A stretch of 64,000 bases of DNA from Salipiger abyssi. GTDB lineage: Bacteria > Pseudomonadota > Alphaproteobacteria > Rhodobacterales > Rhodobacteraceae. The notes beneath the pieces were generated by a model, which saw only the letters and a program-made list of their open reading frames with translations, was not told the DNA's origin and did not search any database. Shown one piece after another: positions 42,683 to 54,127 of this stretch (positions within the stretch are counted from its first letter, which is position 1; the number at the start of each line of letters is the position of its first letter). Both the position numbers and the translations under genes were made by a program. The stretch covers positions 1,550,001 to 1,614,000 of the forward strand of contig NZ_CP015093.1 of assembly GCF_001975705.1 (NCBI RefSeq), read 5' to 3'.

Positions 42683-43656
42683 GCGCCACCTTTCTCTCAG
42701 AGGCCGGCTGGGCAGAGGCCGTGGCTAAACCGCTGGCGGGCGACGCCTCGGCGCGGCGTTACAGCCGCCTGACGCGCGGCGGCGAAACGGCGATCCTCAT
42801 GGAAGACCCCGAGGGCGACACCGCGCTCTTTGCCCGGCTCGCGCGGCATCTATTGTCTCTGGGGCTCAGCGCGCCGCGCATCCTCGCCGAAGCGCCGAGC
42901 CTGCTGCTGATCGAGGATCTGGGCGACGGGCTGGTTGCCCGGCTCGCAACTGATCCGGAGACCGAAAAGCGGCTCTATCTCGCCGCAACTGACGCATTGA
43001 TCGCCCTGCACCGGCACCCCGCGCCGCCCGATTTGCCGCGCGCCGATCCCGCGCGCCTTGCCGCGATGACTGACCTTGCCTTTGACTGTTATGCGGAAGG
43101 TGCCGGCCAGCCCGCCCCTTCCGGCACAAAAGAGGCCTGCGCCGCCGCGTTCGAGGCCGCGCTGGCCACCCACGCGCCCGAGACCGATGTGATGATCCTG
43201 CGCGACTACCACGCCGAGAATATCCTCTGGCTGCCCGACCGCGAGGGCGCCGCCCGCGCCGGTCTGCTGGATTTCCAGGATGCGCTTCAGGGGCATCGTG
43301 CCTACGATCTCGTCTCCCTGATCGAGGATGCCCGCCGCGATGTGGCCCCTGCCACCGCGGAGGCGGCAATTCGTCACTATCTCACCGCAACCGGCCTTCC
43401 CGAACAGCCCTTCCGCGCCGCGCTGGCGGTGCTGGGCGCGCAGCGTAACCTGCGTATCCTCGGTGTCTTCGCCCGGCTTGCGGCAACGCGCGGCAAGCCG
43501 CATTACATCGACCTTATCCCCCGGGTCTGGGGGCACCTGCAAACCGACCTGCGCCACCCGGCGCTGGCCAACATCGCAGCATTGCTGCGCGACGCGCTGC
43601 CCGCCCCGACCCCGGACATCCTGCAAAGGCTGAAATCCACATGCCCGACGCCCTGA
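42679..43656 (+). CDS. amgK: N-acetylmuramate/N-acetylglucosamine kinase (AmgK-type phosphotransferase)
   Basis: 325 residues of the aminoglycoside-phosphotransferase fold. RDYHAENILWLPDR is the catalytic loop and GLLDFQDALQGHRAYDLVSL the metal-binding loop, the form typical of AmgK. AmgK phosphorylates MurNAc at C1 in the peptidoglycan-recycling bypass found in pseudomonads and alphaproteobacteria. It overlaps the MurU-type gene by 16 bases, which supports this reading over antibiotic resistance. Confidence 0.88.
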   Translation: MSATFLSEAGWAEAVAKPLAGDASARRYSRLTRGGETAILMEDPEGDTALFARLARHLLSLGLSAPRILAEAPSLLLIEDLGDGLVARLATDPETEKRLYLAATDALIALHRHPAPPDLPRADPARLAAMTDLAFDCYAEGAGQPAPSGTKEACAAAFEAALATHAPETDVMILRDYHAENILWLPDREGAARAGLLDFQDALQGHRAYDLVSLIEDARRDVAPATAEAAIRHYLTATGLPEQPFRAALAVLGAQRNLRILGVFARLAATRGKPHYIDLIPRVWGHLQTDLRHPALANIAALLRDALPAPTPDILQRLKSTCPTP

Positions 43657-44321
43657 TGCTCTTTGCCGCCGGGTTCGGCACCCGCATGGGCGCGCTGACC
43701 GCCGACCGCCCGAAGCCGCTGATCGAGGTGGCGGGCAAGCCGCTCATCGACCACGCGCTGGATCTGGCCGAAGGCTATGGCAAGCTGCGCCGGGTGGTCA
43801 ACGCGCATTACCGCGCCGACCAGCTCGAAGCGCATCTCGCCGGGCGCGACATCGTCGTCGTGCGTGAAGAGCCGGAGATTCTCGACACCGGCGGCGGTCT
43901 GCGCGCCGCCCTGCCGTTGCTGGGGCAGGATCCGCTCTTTACGCTCAACACCGATGCGGTCTGGTCCGGCCCCAACCCGCTGCGCCTGCTGGGCAAGGCC
44001 TGGGATCCCGCGCGCATGGACGCGCTGCTGCTCTGCGTGCCCATGGCGCGCGCCGTGGGCCGCAAGACCGCCGGCGATTTCAGCATGGACGGCGCCGGCC
44101 GGCTGCTGCGCCAGGGCGATCTCGTTTATACCGGCGCGCAGATCCTCACGACCGGCGGGCTGGCCAATATCCCCGATCGCGTGTTTTCGCTGAACCGCCT
44201 CTGGAACGTCATGCACGAAGAGGGCCGGCTTTTTGGCCTGCCCTATCCCGGCTACTGGTGCGATGTCGGCCATCCCGAGGGCATCCGGCTCGCCGAAGAG
44301 ATGCTGGGCGCCGATGTTTGA
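43641..44321 (+). CDS. murU: N-acetylmuramate-1-phosphate uridylyltransferase (MurU-type nucleotidyltransferase)
   Basis: 226 residues. LMLFAAGFGTRMGALTADRPKP is, in part, the nucleotidyltransferase loop (GxGTRM). VAGKPLIDHALD and FTLNTDAVWSG (metal Asp) follow. MurU converts MurNAc-1-P to UDP-MurNAc, which lets cells recycle wall sugar without the MurA step that fosfomycin blocks. It overlaps amgK upstream and addB downstream (8 bases). Confidence 0.88.
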   Translation: MPDALMLFAAGFGTRMGALTADRPKPLIEVAGKPLIDHALDLAEGYGKLRRVVNAHYRADQLEAHLAGRDIVVVREEPEILDTGGGLRAALPLLGQDPLFTLNTDAVWSGPNPLRLLGKAWDPARMDALLLCVPMARAVGRKTAGDFSMDGAGRLLRQGDLVYTGAQILTTGGLANIPDRVFSLNRLWNVMHEEGRLFGLPYPGYWCDVGHPEGIRLAEEMLGADV

Positions 44322-47244
44322 GCGCTCTGCCACCCCGCGCGTCTTCGCGCTCGCCCCCGGTGTCGATTTCCCGGCGGCGCTGGTCGCCGGCCTGCGCGCC
44401 CGCATGGAAGGGCAGCCGCCCGAGGCCATGGCGCGGGCCGAGCTGATCGTGAACACCACCCGCATGGCGCGGCGCATCCGGCAGATCTTTGACCAGGGGC
44501 CGGCCACGCTGCTGCCGCGCATCCGGCTCTTGGGCAATGTCGCCGACCCGATCGCGCTGGCGCATCTGCCGGCGCCGGTCTCGCCGCTGCGGCGGCGGCT
44601 GGAGCTGACCGGGCTGGTGTCGAAACTGCTCGACGCGCAGCCCGATCTCGCGCCGCGCAGCACGCTGTTCGACCTCGCCGACAGCCTCGCCACGCTGATG
44701 GACGAGATGCAGGACGAGGGCGTCTCGCCCGACGATATCGCGGCGCTGGATGTGAGCGATGAATCCGGCCACTGGCAGCGGGCGCTCAGCTTTTTCAACA
44801 TCGTGCAGCGTTATTTCGAGGACGGGGACGAGGCGCCGGACACCGTCGCCTTTCGCCGTTTTGCGCTGGAACAGAGACTGAAAGACTGGGAAACGCAGCC
44901 GCCGCAGCACCCGGTGATCCTGGCCGGCTCCACCGGCTCGCGCGGGATGACCAACCGGCTGATGCAGGCGGTGGCACGGCTGCCGCAGGGCGCACTGGTG
45001 CTGCCCGGCTTCGATTTCGACACGCCCGAGGCGGTCTGGGACGGGCTCACCGATGCGCTCTCGGGCGAGGATCACCCGCAGTTCCGTTTTGCCCGGCTGA
45101 TGCGCGAGCTGGATCTGCGCCCGGGCGACATTGCCCACTGGACCGAACAGGCAGCGCCCAGCCCCGGGCGCAACCGGCTGATCTCGCTGGCGCTGCGGCC
45201 CGCGCCGGTCACCGATCAATGGCGGGACGAGGGGCCGGGCCTGCCCGATCTGACCGAGGCCACCACCGAGCTGACGCTGGTCGAGGCACCCACCCAGCGC
45301 GACGAGGCCACCGCCATCGCGCTGCGCCTGCGTCAGGCTGCCGAGGACGGCGTGACCGCCGCGCTGATCACCCCCGACCGGATGCTGACCCGGCAGGTGA
45401 CGGCGGCGCTCGACCGCTGGGGCATCCTGCCCGACGACAGCGCCGGCACGCCGCTACAACTGACCCCGCCGGGCCGGTTCCTGCGCCATGTTTCGACCCT
45501 GTTCCAGCAGGATCTGACCGCCGAGACGCTGCTCACCCTGCTCAAGCATCCGCTCACCCATAGCGGCCACGCGCGCGGCGAGCACCTCCGCGCCACCCGC
45601 GAGCTGGAGCTGCATATCCGCCGCAAATCCTGGCCCTATCCGCAGCCCGAGCAGCTGCGCGCCTGGGGCGTGGCGGCGAAACAGGAGGCCTGGGCGGAAT
45701 GGGTTGCCGCCTGTTTCTGCCATCCACCGCAACACGGCACCCGCCCACTTGCCGACTGGATCGAAGACCATCTGTCCCGCGCCGAGAGCATCGCCGCCGG
45801 GCCGCAGGGTACGGATTCCGAGCTCTGGAAAGAGGCCGCCGGGCGCAAGACCCGCGCGGTGATCGAAGATCTGCGCGACGAGGCCGGGTACGGCACCGAT
45901 CTGGACGCGCGCGACTATGCCGACCTCTTTGGCGCGGTGCTTTCGGGACACGAGCTGCGCGACCGTGATGCGCCGCATCCGCGCATCCTGATCTGGGGCA
46001 CGCTGGAGGCGCGGGTGATGGGCGCCGATCTGCTGATCCTCGGCGGGCTGAACGAAGGCAGCTGGCCCGAGCTGCCCGGCGCCGACCCCTGGCTGAACCG
46101 GCGGATGCGGCACCGCGCGGGCCTTTTGGTGCCGGAACGGCGCATCGGGCTGGCCGCGCATGACTTTCAGCAGGCGGTGGCCGCGCCGCAGGTCTGGCTG
46201 ACCCGCGCGCTGAAATCCGACGATGCGGAAACCGTGCCCTCGCGCTGGCTGAACCGGCTGATGAACCTGATGAACGGGCTGCCCGACCGGGACGGGCCGC
46301 AGGCGCTGAAGGACATGCGCGCGCGCGGCGGCCATTGGCTGGCGCTGGCCCGCGCGCTGGAAAAGCCCGTGCCCTGTGCCCCGGCGCCGCGCCCTTCGCC
46401 GGCCCCACCGCTGGCGGCGCGGCCGCGCACGCTCTCGGTCACCGAGATCAAGCATCTGATCCGTGACCCCTTCCACATCTATGCCAAGCGGGTGCTGCGG
46501 CTCACGCCGCTCAATCCTCTGCAACGTGCCCCAGACGCGCTGCTGCGTGGCACGCTGATCCACCGCGTGCTGGAGGAGTTCGTCAAGGAAAGCGTCTCTG
46601 ATCCGGTGCAACTCAGTGTCGAGGCGCTGCTGCGCAAGACCGACGCCATCATCTGCGATCCGCAGATCGTGCCCTATCCGACAACGCGCCATCTCTGGCG
46701 CGCGCGGCTGGCCAAGATCGCGCTCTGGTTCACCGAGACCGAGCGCGCGAGACAGGCGGTGGCCACGCCCGCGCATTACGAGATCATGGGTCATGGCGAG
46801 ATTCCGCAGCTCGGTTTTACCCTGCGCGGCAAGGCCGACCGGATCGACATCGACGCGCGCGGCGGTGCGCATCTTTACGATTACAAGACCGGCGCCGCCC
46901 CCAGCCCCAAGGAGCAGCGCTATTTCGACAAGCAGCTGCTGCTCGAAGCCGCCATGGTCGAGCGCGGTGCCTTCCGCGAGCTTCAGCCGCGCCACACCGA
47001 ACGCGCGGTGTTCGTCTCGGTCGCGGCCAGTCCCAAGGAGGTGCCGGCGCCGCTCGACGAAATGCCAGCCGCGCAGGTCTGGGCCGAGTTCGAGACGCTC
47101 ATGACCCGCTGGGCGGAACCGGAGCGCGGCTATACCGCCCGCGCCGCGCTGCTCAAGGAAAAGGATGTGTCCGAATACGATCACCTCGCCCGCTTCGGCG
47201 AATGGGACGTGATCGACGAGGCGCAGCGCGAGGTGCTGGAATGA
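44314..47244 (+). CDS. addB: Double-strand break repair protein AddB
   Basis: 976 residues from the ATG at 44314, eight bases inside murU. The inactivated helicase-like N-terminal half is characteristic of alphaproteobacterial AddB. The C-terminal nuclease domain is visible (TLRGKADRIDIDARGGAHLYD and DYKTG). With AddA it forms the helicase-nuclease that processes DNA ends for RecA, the RecBCD counterpart in this group. The ATGA overlap with addA suggests equal synthesis of the two subunits. Confidence 0.93.
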   Translation: MFERSATPRVFALAPGVDFPAALVAGLRARMEGQPPEAMARAELIVNTTRMARRIRQIFDQGPATLLPRIRLLGNVADPIALAHLPAPVSPLRRRLELTGLVSKLLDAQPDLAPRSTLFDLADSLATLMDEMQDEGVSPDDIAALDVSDESGHWQRALSFFNIVQRYFEDGDEAPDTVAFRRFALEQRLKDWETQPPQHPVILAGSTGSRGMTNRLMQAVARLPQGALVLPGFDFDTPEAVWDGLTDALSGEDHPQFRFARLMRELDLRPGDIAHWTEQAAPSPGRNRLISLALRPAPVTDQWRDEGPGLPDLTEATTELTLVEAPTQRDEATAIALRLRQAAEDGVTAALITPDRMLTRQVTAALDRWGILPDDSAGTPLQLTPPGRFLRHVSTLFQQDLTAETLLTLLKHPLTHSGHARGEHLRATRELELHIRRKSWPYPQPEQLRAWGVAAKQEAWAEWVAACFCHPPQHGTRPLADWIEDHLSRAESIAAGPQGTDSELWKEAAGRKTRAVIEDLRDEAGYGTDLDARDYADLFGAVLSGHELRDRDAPHPRILIWGTLEARVMGADLLILGGLNEGSWPELPGADPWLNRRMRHRAGLLVPERRIGLAAHDFQQAVAAPQVWLTRALKSDDAETVPSRWLNRLMNLMNGLPDRDGPQALKDMRARGGHWLALARALEKPVPCAPAPRPSPAPPLAARPRTLSVTEIKHLIRDPFHIYAKRVLRLTPLNPLQRAPDALLRGTLIHRVLEEFVKESVSDPVQLSVEALLRKTDAIICDPQIVPYPTTRHLWRARLAKIALWFTETERARQAVATPAHYEIMGHGEIPQLGFTLRGKADRIDIDARGGAHLYDYKTGAAPSPKEQRYFDKQLLLEAAMVERGAFRELQPRHTERAVFVSVAASPKEVPAPLDEMPAAQVWAEFETLMTRWAEPERGYTARAALLKEKDVSEYDHLARFGEWDVIDEAQREVLE

Positions 47245-50200
47245 AGCGCGACGAGGCCACCGAAGCGCAGGTACGCGCCGCGCGCCCCGACTGTTCGACC
47301 TGGCTCTCGGCCAATGCCGGCTCGGGCAAGACCCGGGTGCTGACCGACCGGGTGGCGCGGCTGCTGCTCGACGGGGTGCTGCCGGAACACATCCTGTGCC
47401 TGACCTACACCAAGGCCGCCGCGACCGAGATGCAGAACCGGCTGTTCCGCCGGCTCGGCGCCTGGGCGATGCTGGAGGACGAGGCGCTGCGCGACGAGCT
47501 GCGCCAGCTCGGGCTCGACGGGCCGCTGCCGCCCGACCGGCTGGCTGGCGCCCGAACGCTCTTTGCCCGCGCCATCGAGACGCCGGGCGGGCTGCGCATC
47601 CAGACCATTCACTCCTTCTGCGCCTCTCTGCTGCGGCGCTTTCCGCTGGAGGCCGGCGTCTCGCCGCAGTTCCACGAGATGGAGGACCGCGCCGCGCAGA
47701 TCCTGCGTGCCGATGTGCTCGACCGGCTGTCCGAGGGCGCCCACGGTCATCTGGTCGCCGATCTGGCCGGCTGGCTGAGCGACGAGCCGGAGAAGCTTCT
47801 GGCCGAAATCTGCGGAAACAGAGACGCATTTCTGCCCGCCCGCTCACGCGAGGCGCTGTTTGCGCTCTACGATCTCGCCCCCGACGACAGCCGCGAGGCG
47901 CTGCTGGCGCGGGTGTTCCTCGGCGGCGAAATGGCGCTGCTGGAGGCGATGGTGCCGGCGCTCTCCGGATCGGGCGCCAACGACCAGAAAGCCGCCGCGC
48001 AGTTGGCGCGTATCACCGCGCCCGATCTCGACGCGCTGGAGATCCTCGAGTCGGTACTGCTGACCGGCAAGGGCGCCAAGGAGCCGTTCACTGCCAAGCT
48101 CGGAAAATTCCCCACCAAGGGGCTGCAAAACGGCGCGCTGGCGCCGCATATGGGCGCGCTCGAAGACCTCATGCGCCGGGTGGAATCCGCCCGCGAGACC
48201 CGGCTCGCGCTGGCCGCCGCCGAGCGCGAGCTGGCGCTGCACCGCTTCGCGCAGGCGTTTCTGCCCGCCTATGAGGCCGAGAAACAGCGGCGCGGCTGGC
48301 TCGATTTCGACGATCTGGTGACCCGCGCGCGCGATCTGCTGTCCGATGACCGGGTGGCGGAATGGGTGCTTTACCGGCTCGATGGCGGCATCGACCACAT
48401 TCTGGTGGACGAGGCGCAGGACACCAGCCCGGTGCAATGGCAGGTGATCGAGCGGCTGGCGCATGAGTTCACCAGCGGCGAGGGCGCGCGCGCCGATGTG
48501 CGGCGCACGATCTTTGTGGTGGGCGACAAGAAACAGTCGATCTACAGCTTTCAGGGCGCCGATCCACGCGAATTCGACCGCATGTGCGACGAGTTCGCCG
48601 AGCGGCTGAAACGCACCGACGCGCCGCTGAGCCGGATGATGCTGGAATACAGCTTTCGCTCGGCCGAGCCGATCCTGCGGCTGGTCGACAACACCTTTGA
48701 CGGGCGCGAGGCGGCGGGGTTTTCGCAGGACCAGAAACACCGCGCCTTCAAATCCGAGATGCCCGGACGGGTGGATCTCTGGCCGCATGTTGAGCCCGGC
48801 AAGGAGGAGGAAGACGAGACCGACTGGTTCGAGCCGGTCGACCGGGTGGGCGAGCGTCATCACGCGGTGATCCTCGCCAACCGCGTCGCGGGGTTCATCG
48901 AAAAGACCCTCGGCACGCCGCTGCCCGAAGAGATCGGCTTCAGCGGCCAGTACCGCACCCGTCCCGCCCATGCCGGCGATTTCCTGATCCTGGTGCGCGG
49001 GCGCGGCACGCTCTTTACCGAGATCATCCGCGCCTGCAAGCAGCGCGCCCTGCCCATCGCCGGCGCCGACCGGCTCAAGGTGATGTCCGAGCTGGCGGTG
49101 AAGGATATCGGTGCGCTGCTGAGCTTTCTCGCCACGCCCGAGGACGACCTGTCGCTCGCCACCGCGCTGCGCTCGCCGCTCTTCGGTCTGGGCGAGCAGG
49201 ATCTGTTCACCCTGGCGCAGCCGCGCGACGGCTATCTCTGGGCCGCTTTGCGCGGAAACAGAGACGCATATCCTCAGGTGATGGCGGTGCTCGACGATCT
49301 GCGGAGCAAGGCGGATTTCCTGCGCCCCTTCGATCTGATCGAGCGCATCCTGACCCGGCACGAGGGCCGGCAGAAGCTGCTCGGACGGCTGGGAGAAGAG
49401 GCCGAGGACGGCATCAATGCGCTGATCGGGCAGGCGCTGGCCTATGAGCAGACCGAGGTGCCCTCGCTCACCGGGTTCCTGGAATGGATGCAGACCGACG
49501 ATCTGGAGATCAAGCGCGCGCCCGACAGCGCCGGGGCACGGATCAGGGTGATGACGGTGCATGGCGCCAAGGGGCTGGAAGCGCCCATCGTCATCCTGCC
49601 GGACTGCGCCGAGCCCAATGCTCAGATCCGCGACAGCCTGCTCGATGGCGACACCGGCACCGTGTGGAAGGCCAGCGCCGAGGCGCAGCCACGGGTGCAG
49701 GCCGAGGCGCTGGAGCGGGCGAAAGACGCCAATCAGCGCGAACGCGACCGGCTGCTTTACGTGGCGCTGACCCGGGCGGAGAAATGGCTGGTGGTCGCCG
49801 CCGCCGGCAGGCTGGGGGCGCAGGGCAATGCCTGGTACGATCAGGTTCGGCTGGGCATGGAGCGCTCCGGCGCGGAGCCTGCCACCTTCGATTTCGGCGC
49901 CTGGGGCGCGGATGAGGGGCTGCGGCTGGGGCAGGCCGACTGGAGCGCGCTGCCGCACGAACCCGCGCCGGAGATCCTGCGGCAGGAGGCGGCCCTGCCG
50001 GATCTTTTCCGCCAGCCCGCGCCGCTGCCGGGCGCTCTGTTGGAATCCGTCTCGCCCTCGGCGCTCGGCGGCGCCAAGGCGCTGGCCGGGGAAGACGGCG
50101 AGGATGTCGAGGCCGCCATGCTGCGCGGCACCGTGCTGCACCTGCTGCTGGAACACCTCTCGGCCCTGCCCCCCGATGCCCGGCCCGCCGCCGTGCCGCA

Positions 50201-50618
50201 TGTGCTGGCCATCGCCGAGGAGCTGCCCGAGGACACCGAAACGCTTGCGAGCGAAGCGCTGGCGGTGCTGGCCGCAGACACGCTGACGCCGTTCTTTGCC
50301 CCCGACAGCCTCGCCGAAGTGCCGCTCACCGCCGAGATCGCGCCGGTCGGGCGCATTCACGGCATCATCGACCGGCTGATCGTCACCCCGGACAAGGTGA
50401 TCGCGGTGGATTTCAAATCCAACCGCACCGTGCCGGCCACCGCAGCGGACACGCCCGAGGGGCTGCTGCGCCAGATGGGCGCCTATGCGGCGGCGCTGGC
50501 CCAGCTCTATCCGGGGCGCGAGATCGAAACCGGGCTGATCTGGACGGCGACGCAGAACTATATGTCACTGCCACACGATCTTGTGTCTGCGGCACTGGCG
50601 CGCGCTACGACCGCTTGA
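47241..50618 (+). CDS. addA: Double-strand break repair helicase AddA
   Basis: 1125 residues from the ATG overlapping the addB stop. UvrD-type helicase motifs are [19 protein letters not shown] (motif I), [14 protein letters not shown] (motif II), [20 protein letters not shown] (motif III) and [18 protein letters not shown] (motif V). The C-terminal nuclease domain has [19 protein letters not shown] then DFKSNRT. It unwinds and degrades broken ends until a Chi-like site is met. It ends 68 bases before trxA. Confidence 0.95.
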   Translation: MKRDEATEAQVRAARPDCSTWLSANAGSGKTRVLTDRVARLLLDGVLPEHILCLTYTKAAATEMQNRLFRRLGAWAMLEDEALRDELRQLGLDGPLPPDRLAGARTLFARAIETPGGLRIQTIHSFCASLLRRFPLEAGVSPQFHEMEDRAAQILRADVLDRLSEGAHGHLVADLAGWLSDEPEKLLAEICGNRDAFLPARSREALFALYDLAPDDSREALLARVFLGGEMALLEAMVPALSGSGANDQKAAAQLARITAPDLDALEILESVLLTGKGAKEPFTAKLGKFPTKGLQNGALAPHMGALEDLMRRVESARETRLALAAAERELALHRFAQAFLPAYEAEKQRRGWLDFDDLVTRARDLLSDDRVAEWVLYRLDGGIDHILVDEAQDTSPVQWQVIERLAHEFTSGEGARADVRRTIFVVGDKKQSIYSFQGADPREFDRMCDEFAERLKRTDAPLSRMMLEYSFRSAEPILRLVDNTFDGREAAGFSQDQKHRAFKSEMPGRVDLWPHVEPGKEEEDETDWFEPVDRVGERHHAVILANRVAGFIEKTLGTPLPEEIGFSGQYRTRPAHAGDFLILVRGRGTLFTEIIRACKQRALPIAGADRLKVMSELAVKDIGALLSFLATPEDDLSLATALRSPLFGLGEQDLFTLAQPRDGYLWAALRGNRDAYPQVMAVLDDLRSKADFLRPFDLIERILTRHEGRQKLLGRLGEEAEDGINALIGQALAYEQTEVPSLTGFLEWMQTDDLEIKRAPDSAGARIRVMTVHGAKGLEAPIVILPDCAEPNAQIRDSLLDGDTGTVWKASAEAQPRVQAEALERAKDANQRERDRLLYVALTRAEKWLVVAAAGRLGAQGNAWYDQVRLGMERSGAEPATFDFGAWGADEGLRLGQADWSALPHEPAPEILRQEAALPDLFRQPAPLPGALLESVSPSALGGAKALAGEDGEDVEAAMLRGTVLHLLLEHLSALPPDARPAAVPHVLAIAEELPEDTETLASEALAVLAADTLTPFFAPDSLAEVPLTAEIAPVGRIHGIIDRLIVTPDKVIAVDFKSNRTVPATAADTPEGLLRQMGAYAAALAQLYPGREIETGLIWTATQNYMSLPHDLVSAALARATTA

Positions 50619-50686
50619 CGACTCCCCGGCCCCTACCTACCTTCGCCTCCCAAGATACTGGCTGCCAAACCCGCAAGGAGATTCCA

Positions 50687-51007
50687 ATGGCCACCGTTCC
50701 CGTCACCGACGCGACTTTCGATGAGGAAGTGAAAGGCTCCGACATTCCCGTCGTGGTCGATTTCTGGGCCGAATGGTGCGGCCCCTGCAAGCAGATCGGC
50801 CCGGCGCTCGAAGAGCTGGCCGAACAGTATGAAGGCAAGATCAAGGTTGCCAAGGTCGATGTCGACAACAACCACGGCGTGGCGGCTGCGCTCGGCGTGC
50901 GCGGCATCCCGGCGCTGTTCATCTTCAAGGATGGCGAAGTGATCTCGAACCGCACCGGCGCCGCGCCCAAGGCCTCGCTGGAAAGCTGGATCAAAGAGTC
51001 GATCTGA
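50687..51007 (+). CDS. trxA: Thioredoxin
   Basis: 106 residues from the ATG at 50687, with AAGGAG six bases upstream. [15 protein letters not shown] holds the redox-active CGPC. The cis-proline is in [13 protein letters not shown]. Cytoplasmic disulfide reductase, normal length, no signal peptide. It follows addA after 68 bases and has its own ribosome site and terminator, so it may be transcribed separately. Confidence 0.97.
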   Translation: MATVPVTDATFDEEVKGSDIPVVVDFWAEWCGPCKQIGPALEELAEQYEGKIKVAKVDVDNNHGVAAALGVRGIPALFIFKDGEVISNRTGAAPKASLESWIKESI

Positions 51008-51030
51008 GCCTCTCTCACCGCAAAAAGACA

Positions 51031-51058
51031 AAATGCGCCTCCATCCGGGGGCGCATTT
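51031..51058. terminator. Terminator after trxA
   Basis: AAATGCGCC (51031-51039) pairs with GGCGCATTT (51050-51058), with extra pairs possible inside. It is followed by CTTAT on the + strand and preceded by an A-rich stretch, so it can work both ways. A GGGCA-AGCC-TGCCC stem resembling palindrome A lies just beyond (51086-51099). Confidence 0.75.
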
Positions 51059-51122
51059 CTTATGTGACGCGGGCAAAAGAAGGACGGGCAAGCCTGCCCG
51101 CCCCGGTATGTGCTGCGGCAGA

Positions 51123-53972
51123 CTACTCCGCCGCGTCGGCGTAATCCGACATCGGCGGGCAGGTGCAGACCAGGTGCCGGTCGCCATAGACATTGTCCAC
51201 CCGGTTGACCGGCGGCCAGTATTTGTCGACCCGGAAGGCGCCCGGCGGGAAACAGCCCTGCTCGCGCGAATAGGGCCTGTCCCAGTCGCGCACGAGGTCT
51301 TCCATCGTGTGGGGGGCGTGTTTCAGCGGGTTGTTCTCCGCATCGACCCTGCCCTCTTCGATGGCGCGGATCTCCTCGCGGATCGCCAGCATCGCGTCGC
51401 AGAAGCGGTCGAGCTCCGCCTTGGTCTCAGATTCCGTCGGCTCCACCATCAGCGTGCCCGCCACCGGCCAGCTCATGGTCGGCGCGTGAAAGCCGCAATC
51501 GACCAGCCGCTTGGCGATATCCTCCACCGTGACGCCCGCCGATTTCTCGAAGGGGCGCACATCGAGGATGCACTCATGCGCCACCCGCCCCTTGGGGCCG
51601 GTATAGAGGATCTCGTAGGCGCCGGAGAGCCGCGCCGCGATGTAATTGGCGTTGAGGATCGCCGCCCGCGTCGCCTGGGTCAGCCCCTCGCCGCCCATCA
51701 TCAGGATATAGCCCCAGGAGATCGGCAGCAGCGAGGGCGAGCCGAAGGCCGCCGCCGAAACCGGCCCGGCCACGCCGCCGGTCAGCGGATCGGCGGGCAG
51801 ATGCGGCACCAGATGCTCCTTGACGCCGATCGGACCCATGCCGGGGCCGCCGCCGCCATGCGGAATGCAGAAGGTCTTGTGCAGGTTGAGGTGGCTCACA
51901 TCGCCGCCCAGATCGCCGGGCCGCGACAGGCCGACCATGGCGTTCATATTGGCGCCGTCGATATAGACCTGCCCGCCATGCTCATGGGTGATGGCGCAGA
52001 CCTCCTTCACGGTCTCCTCGAACACGCCATGGGTCGAGGGGTAGGTGATCATGCAGGCCGCCAGCCTGTCGGAATGCTGCTCGGCCTTGGCGCGGAAATC
52101 GTCGAGGTCGATGGAGCCCTGATCGTCGCATTTCACCGCGACGACAGTCCAGCCCACCATATGCGCCGAGGCCGGGTTGGTGCCATGGGCATTGACCGGA
52201 ATCAGGCAGACATCGCGCTGGCCTTCGCCCCGCGCCCGCTGCCAGGAGGCGATGGTCAGAAGACCCGCGTATTCCCCCTGCGCGCCGGAATTGGGCTGCA
52301 TGGAAAACGCATCGTAGCCGGTGATCGCGCAGAGCTTCTCCGACAGATCGCCGATCATCTCGGCATAGCCGCGCGCCTGATCGGCGGGGGCATAGGGGTG
52401 CAGATTGGCGAATTCGCGCCAGCTCACCGGCATCATCTCGGCGGCGGCGTTGAGCTTCATCGTGCAGGAGCCGAGCGGGATCATCGCCCGGTCGAGCGCC
52501 AGATCGCGGTCGGCGAGACGGCGCATGTAGCGCATCATCTCGGTCTCGGCACGGTTCATCTGAAAGATCTCGTGGCCGAGATACCCGCTCTCGCGCAGCA
52601 GCGCGTCGGGCAGCCGGTATTCCGCGGCCCCGTCCTCGTCCTTGCGCACGAGACCAAAGGCGCGCCACACCGCTTCGATGGTGGCGGGCCGCGTGGCCTC
52701 GTCCAGCGTGATGCCCACCTTGGTCTTGCCGACCCGGCGCAGGTTCACGCCCTCCTTGACCGCGGCCTGCAATACGCCGCGCTGCAACAGCCCGACTTCC
52801 ACGGTGATCGTGTCGAAAAACGCCTCCGGCTCGACGGCAAACCCCGCCTCCTCCAGCCCCTTGGCCAGCCGCGCGGTCTTGAGATGGATGCGCTGCGCAA
52901 TGGCCTTGAGCCCCTCGGGGCCGTGGAACACCGCATAAAAGCCCGCCATCACCGCCAGCAGCGCCTGCGCGGTGCAGACGTTGGAGGTGGCTTTCTCGCG
53001 GCGGATATGCTGCTCGCGGGTTTGCAGCGCCAGCCGGTAGGCGCGGTTGCCGTGGCTGTCCACCGAGACACCGACGATGCGCCCGGGCATGGCGCGCTTA
53101 TAGGCGTCCTTCGTCGCCATATAGGCCGCGTGCGGGCCGCCATAGCCCAGCGGCACGCCGAAACGCTGGGTCGAGCCCACGGCGATATCGGCGCCCATCG
53201 CGCCCGGCTCCTTCACCAGACACAGCGCCATGATATCGGCGGCCACGATGCCCACCGCCTTGGCCGCATGCAGCGCCTCCATCTCGGCGGAGACATCGCG
53301 CAGCCCGCCGAACGTGCCGGGATACTGGAAGATCGCGCCGAACACGGTGTCGGCCTCCAGCGTCTCCGGCGCGCCGACGATCACCTCGATCCCCAGCGGC
53401 GCGGCGCGGGTCTGCATCACCGCGATGTTCTGCGGATGACAGTTCTCGTCCACGAAAAACGCCTTGGCCTTGGATTTCGCCACGCGCATGGCCATGGTCA
53501 TCGCCTCGGCGCAGGCGGTGGCCTCGTCGAGCAGCGACGCATTGGCGATCTCCAGCCCGGTCAGGTCGCTGACCATGGTCTGGTAGTTCAGCAGCGCCTC
53601 GAGCCGACCCTGCGAGATCTCCGGCTGATAGGGCGTATAGGCGGTGTACCAGGCCGGGTTCTCGAAGATATTACGCTGGATCGCCGGCGGCGTGATCGTG
53701 CCGTGATAGCCCTGGCCGATCAGCGAGGTCAGCACCTTGTTGCGGCCAGCCACCTCTTCGAGCCGCCACAGCATCTCGCGTTCCGAAAGCGGCGCGCCGA
53801 AATCGAGCGCCGCCGCCTGGCGGATGCCCTGCGGCACGGTCTCGGCGATCAGCGCGTCGAGATCGGCGACCCCGAGCGCGGCGAACATCGCCTCCATCTC
53901 GGCGGGCGACGGCCCGATATGGCGCCGGTTGGCGAAATCGTAGGGGAGATAGTCGGTCGGGGTGAAAGCCAT
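51123..53972 (-). CDS. gcvP: Glycine dehydrogenase (decarboxylating), P protein
   Basis: 949 residues, a full-length fused P protein. It decarboxylates glycine and passes the aminomethyl group to lipoyl-GcvH. The N-terminal [19 protein letters not shown] is the family start. The PLP lysine is in [20 protein letters not shown], next to the glycine-rich loop. The order gcvT-gcvH-gcvP with the riboswitch upstream of gcvT places it last. Element B copy 4 lies in the 155-base gap before it. Confidence 0.97.
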   Translation of the reverse strand: MAFTPTDYLPYDFANRRHIGPSPAEMEAMFAALGVADLDALIAETVPQGIRQAAALDFGAPLSEREMLWRLEEVAGRNKVLTSLIGQGYHGTITPPAIQRNIFENPAWYTAYTPYQPEISQGRLEALLNYQTMVSDLTGLEIANASLLDEATACAEAMTMAMRVAKSKAKAFFVDENCHPQNIAVMQTRAAPLGIEVIVGAPETLEADTVFGAIFQYPGTFGGLRDVSAEMEALHAAKAVGIVAADIMALCLVKEPGAMGADIAVGSTQRFGVPLGYGGPHAAYMATKDAYKRAMPGRIVGVSVDSHGNRAYRLALQTREQHIRREKATSNVCTAQALLAVMAGFYAVFHGPEGLKAIAQRIHLKTARLAKGLEEAGFAVEPEAFFDTITVEVGLLQRGVLQAAVKEGVNLRRVGKTKVGITLDEATRPATIEAVWRAFGLVRKDEDGAAEYRLPDALLRESGYLGHEIFQMNRAETEMMRYMRRLADRDLALDRAMIPLGSCTMKLNAAAEMMPVSWREFANLHPYAPADQARGYAEMIGDLSEKLCAITGYDAFSMQPNSGAQGEYAGLLTIASWQRARGEGQRDVCLIPVNAHGTNPASAHMVGWTVVAVKCDDQGSIDLDDFRAKAEQHSDRLAACMITYPSTHGVFEETVKEVCAITHEHGGQVYIDGANMNAMVGLSRPGDLGGDVSHLNLHKTFCIPHGGGGPGMGPIGVKEHLVPHLPADPLTGGVAGPVSAAAFGSPSLLPISWGYILMMGGEGLTQATRAAILNANYIAARLSGAYEILYTGPKGRVAHECILDVRPFEKSAGVTVEDIAKRLVDCGFHAPTMSWPVAGTLMVEPTESETKAELDRFCDAMLAIREEIRAIEEGRVDAENNPLKHAPHTMEDLVRDWDRPYSREQGCFPPGAFRVDKYWPPVNRVDNVYGDRHLVCTCPPMSDYADAAE

Positions 53973-54021
53973 GTCTGTCCGTCCAGAATGTCCAGCATCG
54001 GGGCGGAGGGACTCCCCCGCC

Positions 54022-54044
54022 CTTTCATCTTTCTAAAAATACTC
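54022..54044 (+). repeat. Dispersed element B, copy 4
   Basis: CTTTCATCTTTC-TAA-AAATACTC, inside the gcv operon between gcvH and gcvP. On the gcvH side lies a GC-rich hairpin around 54090-54120 with GGGCC/GGCCC arms, the same arrangement of hairpin then element B as at 2511-2590. Confidence 0.75.
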
Positions 54045-54127
54045 GAATGCCGCCCTCTCCGCCGGTGTATCGGCGCGGGCAAGAGCAGCGCAGGCCGGGC
54101 CTTCGGCCCAACGCCTGCCGGATACTG

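Noticed and set aside
47844..50360. An open frame of 838 codons on the - strand
   Set aside because: It is the antisense shadow of addA, whose helicase motifs are clear. The same holds for long frames opposite gcvP (51033-54149), kdsD/kdsB and addB.
51082..51104. Seventh copy of palindrome A between trxA and gcvP
   Set aside because: It shares GGGCA-N4-TGCCC but not the GGTG/CACC outer arms, so it is counted only as a look-alike hairpin.
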